From assembly GCA_017305815.1 (NCBI GenBank), contig JAFKJZ010000170.1:1-20471 (forward strand): a stretch of DNA of 20,471 nt, read 5' to 3'. Numbering within the stretch: the first letter of the stretch is position 1; every line of letters begins with the position of its first letter. The position numbers and the translations under genes were made by a program. Source of the DNA: Hyphomicrobiales bacterium (lineage in GTDB: Bacteria; Pseudomonadota; Alphaproteobacteria; Rhizobiales; Kaistiaceae). Below the pieces are notes generated by a model. The model was not told the origin of the DNA. It saw nothing but the letters and a program-made list of their open reading frames with translations, and did no database searches. Shown here one piece after another: positions 1-7,053 of the stretch.

Positions 1-730
1 TGAGGCCTCGGCCGCGCGCGACGGTGATGAAGGGCTCGCGCGTCACCCCTTCGAGATTGGCGCGGAGCAGGCGGTAGAGGAAGCCGAACGGCATCAGGCC
101 GAGCGTGATCGCCGGCAGGATCAGGTGGCGGATCGCGTCCCGGAACGCGGCCCAGTCGCCGGCGAGGAGCGAATCGACCGTGAGCAGCCCGGTGACGGTA
201 GGCGGCGGGATGATGCGCAGCCCGAGCCGTCCCTCCGGGCCCGGCAGCCAACCGAAGCCCTCGAAGAAGATCAGCAGCATCATCAGGCCGAACCAGAAGG
301 GCGGCACGCCCTGGGCGAAGAAGGAGGCCGCCCGGGCGCCGGCGTCGGATATCGGGCCGCGTCGGTAGACGGCGACGAGCGCGCAGGCGACCGCCGCGAC
401 GAAGGCGAACAGGAAGGCGAAGAGGCCGAGTTCGACGGTGGCCGGGAAGCGGGCGAGGAGCAGGCCGGCGACCGACTGGCCGGTCGAATAGGAAAAGCCC
501 CAGTCGCCCATGAGGAAGCGCTGCATGTAGATCAGGTACTGGCTCAGGATCGAGCCGTTCAGGCCGAGTTCGGCGCGCAGCGCCTGCACCGCTTCCTCGC
601 CGGCGAACTGGCCGAGGAAGAGCCGCGCCGGATCGCCGGGCGTCAGGCGCAGCAGCACGAAGGCGATCAGCGACGCGCCGACGAGCGAGATCAGCGAGGT
701 GACGACGCGGCCCGAGATCAATCGCAGCAT
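1..730 (-). CDS. DppB-like ABC transporter permease (partial, cut by left edge)
   Basis: This is an inner-membrane permease subunit of a peptide/nickel/opine-type ABC importer. Reading from the ATG at 728-730, the frame stays open to the window edge, giving about 243 codons. The N-terminus is the standard DppB pattern: a first hydrophobic helix with SLIAFVLLRLTPGDPARLFLG, then a periplasmic stretch ending YLIYMQRFLMGDWGFSYSTG. Several hydrophobic helices follow. The cut falls inside the EAA loop that docks on the ATPase (VTREPFITVARGRGL is visible), so roughly the last quarter is missing. The start lies 1 bp from the stop of the DppC-like gene, so the two are translationally coupled. The order binding protein, DppC, DppB is the reverse of the usual B-then-C. 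The cognate ATPase genes are not in the window and may lie further left. Confidence 0.9.
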   Translation of the reverse strand, partial: MLRLISGRVVTSLISLVGASLIAFVLLRLTPGDPARLFLGQFAGEEAVQALRAELGLNGSILSQYLIYMQRFLMGDWGFSYSTGQSVAGLLLARFPATVELGLFAFLFAFVAAVACALVAVYRRGPISDAGARAASFFAQGVPPFWFGLMMLLIFFEGFGWLPGPEGRLGLRIIPPPTVTGLLTVDSLLAGDWAAFRDAIRHLILPAITLGLMPFGFLYRLLRANLEGVTREPFITVARGRGL

Positions 731-731
731 G

Positions 732-1526
732 TCAGCGCACCTGGTTGCGCGCGGAGCGCGGGTTCAAGGCTTCCTCGAGCCGGTCGGCGAGGAGGTTTGC
801 AGCGATCACCGCCAGCAGCACGCCAAGGCCGGGGAAGAGCGCCAGCCACCATTGCCCGGTCAGCGCATATTGCATGCCGTCGGTGATCATCGCTCCCCAT
901 TCCGGCTCGGGGATCTGCGCGCCGAGACCGATGAAGCCAAGGCCCGCCAGCGTCAGGATGGCGTAGCCAAAGACCGAGGCGCATTGCACCAGCATGGTCG
1001 GCGCGGTGTGCGGCAGCAGGTGGCGGCCGATGATGCGGCCGCGCTTCGCGCCCATGGCCACGCTCGCCTCGACGAAGGGCATGGTGCGGATCTTCAGGAT
1101 GTCGCCGCGCATCAGGCGGGCGAAGAAGGGCACGGAGGAGAGTGCGATGCCGATCGCCGCCGTCTCCAGGCCGACGCCGAGGCCGACCGTCACCGCCATG
1201 GCGAGGATCAGGGGCGGGAAGGCGGCGAGCGCGTCGATGATGCGCACGACGGCGCCGACAGCGAGCGAGATGCGGGCGCCAGACAGGAAACGGGCGAGCA
1301 CGTCGCGGCCATTGCTGTCCGTGCCCATGGGATGGGAGAGGGAGGGGGCGGCGAGCGGGGCGCCGAAATCCATGTCGAGCGGGCAGAGCGGCCAGAGCCA
1401 GGGGCCTAGCAGGGCGCCGAGCACCAGGAGGGCGGCAATCAGGATGGCGAGCGCGAACGCCTTGTCGTCGCCGATCCGCCGCAGCGCGGTGCCAACCCAG
1501 GCTCGTTTCAAGAATGTGCTCCGCAT
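732..1526 (-). CDS. DppC-like ABC transporter permease with apparent internal deletion
   Basis: This is the second permease subunit of the peptide-type importer (264 aa). DppC hallmarks are HPMGTDSNGRDVLARFLSGA (about residues 65-84), the EAA loop (EASVAMGAKRGRIIGRHLLP) and the C-terminal EPEWGAMITDG...FPGLGVLLAVIAANLLADRLEEALNPR. I chose the ATG at 1526 (MRSTFLKR). The frame also opens at 1601, but that extension runs through the stem-loops and is not DppC-like. Known DppC proteins have about 30 residues between GAR-SL-VG and the R-x-x-D helix, carrying a membrane span and a GYFGG loop. Here only three residues (AVV, 92-94) stand there. About 27 codons therefore look lost in frame around 1245-1250, removing one helix, and function is doubtful unless this is a sequence error. 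It lies 82 bp after the binding-protein gene. Confidence 0.88.
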   Translation of the reverse strand: MRSTFLKRAWVGTALRRIGDDKAFALAILIAALLVLGALLGPWLWPLCPLDMDFGAPLAAPSLSHPMGTDSNGRDVLARFLSGARISLAVGAVVRIIDALAAFPPLILAMAVTVGLGVGLETAAIGIALSSVPFFARLMRGDILKIRTMPFVEASVAMGAKRGRIIGRHLLPHTAPTMLVQCASVFGYAILTLAGLGFIGLGAQIPEPEWGAMITDGMQYALTGQWWLALFPGLGVLLAVIAANLLADRLEEALNPRSARNQVR

Positions 1527-1535
1527 GCAAAGGAC

Positions 1536-1599
1536 GGCGCGCGGCCCGTGGACCGCGCGCCCGTATTCGAAGGCGCCGGCCGGGGCGTGCCCGGCCGGC
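1536..1599 (-). other. Two tandem intercistronic stem-loops after the binding-protein gene
   Basis: Two perfect hairpins fill the gap between the binding-protein stop and the DppC start. The first has 9-bp arms at 1536-1544 (GGCGCGCGG) and 1553-1561 with an 8-nt loop. The second has 10-bp arms at 1575-1584 (GCCGGCCGGG) and 1590-1599 with a 5-nt loop. No U-run follows on the minus strand. I therefore read them as mRNA-stabilising or partial-attenuation elements that raise binding-protein output over permease, rather than full terminators. That role is inferred from position. Confidence 0.7.
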
Positions 1600-1608
1600 A
1601 AGCTGACG

Positions 1609-3198
1609 CTAGCGACCCCAGAGGTTCAGGTCGAACGGACCGTCCTGGGCGAAGTGCCAGTCCTTGACGCCGTCCGAGACGACGGCGGTGTAGACGTCGG
1701 CATAGACCGGAATGCGCGGGCTGTCGGCCAGCCAGATCTTGGCGATCTTGTCCCAGAGCGCCTGCCGCTCGGCATCCGTCTTCAGGTCATGACGGGTGTC
1801 GAGAAGGGCTTCCGCTTCCTTGCTGCAGTAATTGCTCGTGTTGTAGAGCGACGCGCAGCGCATGTCGTAGTCGAGCAGCCAGGCCGGATCGTCGACCGAG
1901 GGGCCGTCGAAGCGGACGATCGCCGCGGTCTTGGTCTTGGCGCCGACGGCTTCCTGGTAGCCGGAGGCCGGCAACTTGCGGATCGTCAGGTTGACGCCGA
2001 TCTGCGACCACGCGCCCTGGGCGATAGTGGCGATCTGCTCCTGGTCGTTCTGGCCTTCGCGGATGATGATCTCGGCCTTGACCGGGGTCTTCACGCCGGA
2101 TTCGGCGAGCAGCGCCTTGGCCTTTTCGAGGTCATAGGCGCGCGGCGCGCCGAGCTCGGCCTTGAAGGCCGGGAACTGCGGCGGGTACGGGCCGTAGAAC
2201 AGTTCGCCATAGCCATGCGCGACGTTCTTCAGGATCGCCTCATAGGGCAGGGCGTAAGAGAGCGCCTCGCGGAACTTGGCGTTGTCGAACGGCGCCGTCT
2301 GGTTCGGCAGGCCGATCAGCTGCCAGCGCGCGGTCGGGACCTCGATGATCTTGAGGCCATCGGCGCCCTTCAGGCTCTCGACCGAGGCCTTCGACAGGCC
2401 GAGCGTCACGTCGGCCTGCTTGTTGCGGGCCTGCAGCAGCAGCGTGGCGTTGTCGGTGATGAAGTTGACGATCACGTCCTTCTCGCGCGGCGCCTCGCCG
2501 AAGAAGTCCGGATTGGCCTTGAAGACGGCGCGGACGCCGGGCTGGTAGTCGGCGAGCAGGTAGGGGCCGCTGCCGGCGGCGTGGCCGGCGAGCCAGGCCT
2601 TGCCGCCATTCGCCTCGACGGCCTTGATGTCGATGATGCCGGTGTTGGGCTGGGTCAGCGCATGCGGCAGGAGCGGCTCGCCGCGCTTCAGCTTGATCAC
2701 CAGCGTCGTCGCGTCCGGGGCTTCGATCGCCTCGGTGTTGCCGAACTGGGCCGCCTCGAAGAAGTAGGTGCCGCAGGTGCCGCTCTTCAGCGTGAATTCG
2801 AGCGATGCCTTGACCGCGGCCGCGTCGAGCGGGTTGCCACTCGGGAATTTCAGACCGTCGCGCAGCTTGAAGGTGAGTTCCTTGCCGTCGTCCGAGACCT
2901 TGTAGCTCTCGGCGAGGTAGCCGACGATCTTGGTCGTGTCCTCGGTTGTGACCTTCACGCCTTCCGGCGCGTTGGCAACCGGCTTCGCCTCGTAGCGCAG
3001 CAGCGGCGTGTAGAGTGGTGCGATGAAGCCGTCATCGGCGATGTCGCAGACGATGGTGGGATCGAGCGTCGGCGGCGGCAGGGAGTAGTTGATGACGAAC
3101 GGGCCCTCGGCGGCGTTCGCGGCGAGCGGCACGGCGGCCGTCGCGGCGAGCGCGAGAGCCAGGGCACCGGCCCGGACGCGCGCGGAAATTCCAGACAT
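1609..3198 (-). CDS. ABC transporter family-5 substrate-binding protein (peptide/opine type)
   Basis: This is a secreted periplasmic solute-binding protein of 529 aa, the usual length for SBP family 5 (DppA/OppA/NikA). A signal peptide is clear: Arg residues near the start, a hydrophobic Ala/Leu core (about 10-26) and an ANA|A cleavage site near residue 29. Mature family features include the early INYSLPPPTLDPTIV segment, KLRDGLKFPSGNPLDAAAVK (the family-5 signature region) and a late Cys pair in MRCASLYNTSNYCS. The ATG at 3198 has GAGG about 9 nt upstream on the minus strand. It is the first gene of the leftward operon and divergent from the HyuA/HyuB operon, so it probably supplies that pathway's substrate. 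Family 5 binds peptides, opines, nickel chelates and sugars, so the ligand is undetermined. Confidence 0.93.
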   Translation of the reverse strand: MSGISARVRAGALALALAATAAVPLAANAAEGPFVINYSLPPPTLDPTIVCDIADDGFIAPLYTPLLRYEAKPVANAPEGVKVTTEDTTKIVGYLAESYKVSDDGKELTFKLRDGLKFPSGNPLDAAAVKASLEFTLKSGTCGTYFFEAAQFGNTEAIEAPDATTLVIKLKRGEPLLPHALTQPNTGIIDIKAVEANGGKAWLAGHAAGSGPYLLADYQPGVRAVFKANPDFFGEAPREKDVIVNFITDNATLLLQARNKQADVTLGLSKASVESLKGADGLKIIEVPTARWQLIGLPNQTAPFDNAKFREALSYALPYEAILKNVAHGYGELFYGPYPPQFPAFKAELGAPRAYDLEKAKALLAESGVKTPVKAEIIIREGQNDQEQIATIAQGAWSQIGVNLTIRKLPASGYQEAVGAKTKTAAIVRFDGPSVDDPAWLLDYDMRCASLYNTSNYCSKEAEALLDTRHDLKTDAERQALWDKIAKIWLADSPRIPVYADVYTAVVSDGVKDWHFAQDGPFDLNLWGR

Positions 3199-3515
3199 GA
3201 GTCAATCCTCGATTGGCTTGCGGATCTCGATCGCCACATCCGTCGCCAGCCCGGGTGCGTAGCCTGGTCGGGGCGAATATATGCGAGTTTGGGGCACAAT
3301 AGGCTCACAATGGACGGCTGACACCGTCTATCGTTTCAAAACAAACGTCAATTGTAGAAGTTCATATCGAAATCACAATTTTTGTTGAAACGAAATTCCT
3401 TATGTTGCTAGCGTGCCTCTGGTAGAACGGCCGCGCTATCGCTGCGGCGATAATTTCTATGCATCGAACTTATTATTTAACCACTCGATGCCTATAAAGC
3501 GGTCAGGAAGTCGTG
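3199..3515. promoter_or_regulatory. Divergent regulatory region between importer and hydantoinase-type operon
   Basis: This 317-bp gap is much more AT-rich than the flanking genes and must hold promoters for both directions. It contains a tandem CACAAT at 3295-3300 and 3306-3311 (11-bp period, one helical turn), with a third CACAAT at 3374-3379. A 9-bp inverted repeat, TCGTTTCAA (3331-3339) and TTGAAACGA (3385-3393), has centres 54 bp apart. Short palindromes lie at 3313-3328 (GACGG/CCGTC) and 3437-3452 (TATCGC/GCGATA). A possible leftward -10 (TATATT, minus strand) lies at 3276-3281, placing the CACAAT pair over its -35 zone. I find no convincing sigma-70 hexamer pair for the rightward operon. 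An AGGAAG ribosome-binding site sits at 3505-3510. Operator roles are inferred. Confidence 0.65.
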
Positions 3516-5578
3516 ATGTCGAATTGGAATGTCGGTATTGACGTTGGTGGAACCTTTACGGACCTTGTCGCCATCGGCCCCAATGGTGAGTTCCGATCGA
3601 CAAAGACCCCTTCGACGCCGGATCAATCTGACGGTGTACTGAACGCGCTGGAACGACTTGCAGGCGAGTTGGGCCGCTCGCTCACCGAGTTGCTCGGCGA
3701 CCTGCCGCTGATCGTGCATGGCACGACGGTCGCGACCAACTCGTTGCTCGAATATAACGGCGCCAAGGTCGGGCTGATCACCACCAAGGGCTTTCGCGAC
3801 GAGATCGAGTTCCGCCGTTCCTACAAGGAGAGCGTGTTCGACCCGCGCCTGAAGCCGCCCCACGCCATCGTGCCGCGCCGTTCGCGCATCGGCGTTGCCG
3901 AGCGCGTCGACCATCTGGGCAATGTGCTGACGCCGCTCGACGAGGCCGAGGTGCGCGCCGCCTGCGAGGAATTCCGCCGCCAGGGCGTCGATGCGGTGGC
4001 GATCTGCTACCTGTTCTCCTTCGTCAATCCCGCGCATGAGCGCCGCACCGCCGAGATCGTGCGCGAGATGCTGCCGGATGCCTTCATCTCGCTCTCCTGC
4101 GACGTGCTGCCGGAGATCCGCGAGTTCGAGCGCGTCTCGACCACCACGGTCAACGCCTTCGTCGGCCCGCGCGTCAACGCCTATCTGACCCATCTGGAAG
4201 AGCGCCTGCGCAGCCAGGGCTTCAAGGGCGAGCTCTTCATCATCCAGTCGAATGGCGGCGTGCTCTCGGCCGAGGAGGGTCGGGGCCGGCCGGCGGCGTC
4301 ACCGCCGGCTCCTATCTCGGCGAGATGGCCGGCTATGACAACCTGATCACCGTCGACATGGGCGGAACCAGCTACGACATCGCGCTGATCGAGAACCTGC
4401 AGCCGGCGGTGACCACCGAAAGCTGGATCGGCCGCTACCGCATCGCGCTGCCGATGCTCGACATCCACACGATCGGCGCCGGCGGCGGCTCGATTGCCTG
4501 GGTCGATGCCGGCGGCGCGCTGCAGGTCGGTCCCGCCAGCGCCGGCTCCTATCCGGGCCCGGCCTGCTACAGCCGTGGTGGCACGCGCCCGACCGTCACC
4601 GACGCCAATGTCGTGCTCGGCCTGCTCAATCCCGATTTCTTCCTCGGCGGCGAGATGGTCCTCGACCGCGCGAAGGCGGTCGATGCGGTGCGCCGCGAGG
4701 TGGCCGAGCCGCTCGGCCTCTCGGTGATCGAGGCAGCGTCCGCCATCATCGAGCTGGTCAATTCCAACATGGCCAACGCCACCCGCCTGGTGACCACCAA
4801 GCGCGGCCGCGACCCGCAGCAGTTCGCGCTCGTCGCGGCGGGCGGCGCCGGCGGCATCCATGCCGGCAAGCAGGCCGAGGAGCTCGGCATTCGCACGGTG
4901 ATCGTGCCGGGCCTGGCGCCGGTGTTCTGCGCGCTCGGCGACAATGTCGCGGATCTGAAGATCAGCGAGAGCCGCACCCATATCGGCCGCGTCGACGAGC
5001 TCGATTTCGAGGCGCTGAACGCGCTGTTCCAGGAGATGGAGCAGCGGGCGCGCGGCCGCCTCGCCGGCCAGGCGGTCGCCGGCAATTTCGAGATCAAGCG
5101 CAGCCTCGACATGCACTATGTCGGCGAGGTGCATGAGGTGACGGTGCCGATCCGCTCGCGCACCCGCCGCATCACCAAGCTCAACCTCGACGCCACGCTC
5201 GGCGATTTCCATGAGCTGCACGAGCGGCTGTTCGCGCACAAGGATCCGAGCCAGCCGGTGGAGATCCTGACGCTGCGCCTCGACCTGATCGGCGTGCGCG
5301 AGCGGCCGCGCATGATCCCGCAGGAGTTCGGCGACGAGGATGCCTCGGCGGCGAGGAAGGGCGAGCGGCCGGTGCATTTCGACATCGAGCCGACCATCGT
5401 GCCGGTCTATGACGGCGGAAAGCTCAGGGCCGGCAGCTTCATTCCGGGTCCCGCCATCATCGAGCAATGGGGCACGACGATCGCCGTCTATCCCGGCCAT
5501 GAATGCCTGATCGACGCCTATGGCAACGTGATCATCGAGATCGGCCAGGCCCGCTCCGCGACGGAGCGCGCGGCCTGA
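3516..5578 (+). pseudogene. HyuA-type hydantoinase/oxoprolinase subunit A, frameshifted
   Basis: This is an ATP-binding A subunit of the hydantoinase/5-oxoprolinase family, split by one lesion. The ATG at 3516 follows AGGAAG by 5 nt; a GTG at 3513 is a weaker alternative. The N-terminal part has DVGGTFTD (residues 9-16), IVHGTTVATN, GFRDEIEFRR and SCDVLPEIREFERVSTT. After SNGGVLSAEE (to 4277) the frame breaks. The same family continues one frame over from 4280 with SGPAGGVTAGSYLGEMAG, DMGGTSYD, GAGGGSIAW and the C-terminal domain. Only 2 nt (4278-4279) stand where the second HyuA copy in this operon has ten codons, so 28 nt appear deleted. Restoring them gives 696 aa, against 697 aa for the sister gene. 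As it stands, translation from 3516 stops at 4346 (276 aa) and a 417-aa ORF restarts at ATG 4325. The stop shares one base with the next ATG. Confidence 0.87.
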
Positions 5579-7053
5579 TGATCCGCTCCCAGATCATCTA
5601 CAGCCGCATCGCGGCGATCGCCCGGGAGCTGGCCGAGACGGTCGGCCGGACCGCCCGCTCGCCGGGCCTGACCGAGGGCCGGCGCTATGCCGCCGCCCTC
5701 CTGACCGGCGAGCCGCCGCTCGTAGCCCAGGCGCAGTACGACGCCAGCCACGTCTTCCTGATCCGCGACAGCGTCGCGGCCCTGCTCGACCGCTTCGCCT
5801 TCAATCTCGGCGAGGGCGACATCGTCCTCGTCGGCGATCCCTATAGCGGCGGCTCGACGCCGCAGGTGCTCACCATCGCGGCGCCGCTGTTCTACGAGGG
5901 CGAATTGGTGCTCTTCCCGGCCGTCAGCGCCGAGATGGCGGATCTCGCCGGCGAGTTCCCGGGATCGCTGCATCCCTTCGCGTCCGAGACCTGGCAGGAG
6001 GCGGTGCGCTTCACGCCGCTGAAGCTCTATCGCCACGGCTTGCTGCAGCGCGACGCGCTGCGCTTCATGCTGCGCAACAGCCGCGCCGAGAGCCAGGTCC
6101 GCGCCGACATCGAGGCGATCGTCTCGGCGCTCCGCGCCGCCTCGGCCTCGCTCGTCGCGCTGATGGACGAGAAGGGCCGCAAGGCGACCGAGGCGGCCAT
6201 CGCCTACACGATCACGCACAGCCGCGCGCTCGGCGCCGCGGAGATCACCGAGCGCTACGGCGCCGTCGACCGGACCGAGACGGCTCCGATCTCCATTTCC
6301 GCCGACCAGGCGGTCGATCTCGCCGTGAATGTCCGGACGACGGACGGGCAGCTCGCGCTCGATTTCGCCGGAACCGGCGCCAACCGCTCCGGCCCCTACA
6401 ACATGACGCCCGGCCAGGCGAAGGGCTATGCGCTGGTCGCGGCGCTCGCCGAGACGCTCGACACGACGACGCTGAACGACGGCCATCTGCAGCTCGTCAG
6501 CATGACGGCGCCGAAGGGTTCGCTGGTCGATCCGGTGATGCCGGCCGCGACCGGGCTCTCGGACGCGGTGACGGCGCATCATCTGGTGCGGCTGGTGCGC
6601 GCGGCGCTGCATGGCGGCGTGGCCCCTGACGAGGCTCGGCTCGACGGCGTGCAGCCGGCCGTGCTCGCCTTCCTGCCGATCGGCGCCGAGGACAACCCGC
6701 CGATCAGCCTCGATCCCGGCTTCGCGCTCTCCGCCCAGGGCTGGGGACCGCCGGTGCTCGCCGGTCGCCGGCAGATGCCGTCGGCCGAGGTGCTGGAGGC
6801 GCGCGAGCACTTCAACCTCGTCAGCCGCGAGATCGGTGATGACGGCCTGATCCACGCGGTCATCCGCAATGACGGGCCGGAGCTCGAGGGCAATTTCTTC
6901 GTGCCGCGCGACCAGGGCGGCCCGCGCGGCCGGCTGACATTGGTCGTCGAAGGCGTGCGCCGGGTCCTGGAGAGTGCCGTGCTGGTGGTGATCCCGCCGG
7001 GCGGCCTGATCGAATTCGTCTATCCGGCCTATGCGGAGCGCGTCGATGGATAA
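5578..7053 (+). CDS. HyuB-type subunit 1, divergent and lacking the presumed metal site
   Basis: This B subunit of the hydantoinase/oxoprolinase family has 491 aa, shorter than its sisters (581 and 559 aa). The ATG overlaps the upstream stop (TGATG). Family features remain: RTARSP (24-29), DPYSGG (87-92), a WQEAVRFTPLKL segment, LDFAGTGANRSGPYN and APKGSLVDP. The four residues corresponding to the Asp, His, Asp and His that bind metal in active B subunits are instead Arg36, Thr94, Val97 and Glu119. In HyuB-2 and HyuB-3 all four are kept. It also lacks the GAG-x-x-RGG motif and the Gly-rich C-terminal tail ending in DYG. The frame is fully open with normal codon usage, so it is probably expressed. 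It may be structural, regulatory or repurposed; loss of amidohydrolase activity is inferred from alignment by eye. Confidence 0.85.
   Translation: MIRSQIIYSRIAAIARELAETVGRTARSPGLTEGRRYAAALLTGEPPLVAQAQYDASHVFLIRDSVAALLDRFAFNLGEGDIVLVGDPYSGGSTPQVLTIAAPLFYEGELVLFPAVSAEMADLAGEFPGSLHPFASETWQEAVRFTPLKLYRHGLLQRDALRFMLRNSRAESQVRADIEAIVSALRAASASLVALMDEKGRKATEAAIAYTITHSRALGAAEITERYGAVDRTETAPISISADQAVDLAVNVRTTDGQLALDFAGTGANRSGPYNMTPGQAKGYALVAALAETLDTTTLNDGHLQLVSMTAPKGSLVDPVMPAATGLSDAVTAHHLVRLVRAALHGGVAPDEARLDGVQPAVLAFLPIGAEDNPPISLDPGFALSAQGWGPPVLAGRRQMPSAEVLEAREHFNLVSREIGDDGLIHAVIRNDGPELEGNFFVPRDQGGPRGRLTLVVEGVRRVLESAVLVVIPPGGLIEFVYPAYAERVDG

Noticed and set aside
1527..1601. Upstream start for the DppC-like protein (ATG at 1601)
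   Set aside because: The extra 25 residues are encoded by the stem-loop region and have no family similarity; the ATG at 1526 begins a normal cytoplasmic tail.
994..3321. A 775-codon plus-strand open frame opposite the importer genes
   Set aside because: It is a GC-driven shadow: its translation is Arg/Asp/Ala-rich and unlike any fold, while the minus strand encodes complete, motif-bearing ABC proteins.
3385..3475. Sigma-70 or sigma-54 promoter for the HyuA/HyuB operon
   Set aside because: TTGAAA and TTGTTG boxes lack a -10 at suitable spacing, TATTAT at 3470 lacks a -35, and TTGCT at 3405 lacks the upstream GG of a -24 element.
4272..4346. Programmed ribosomal frameshift in the first HyuA gene
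   Set aside because: No slippery heptamer is visible, and a shift alone would not restore the ten conserved residues missing between AEE and SGPAGG, so a deletion explains the break better.
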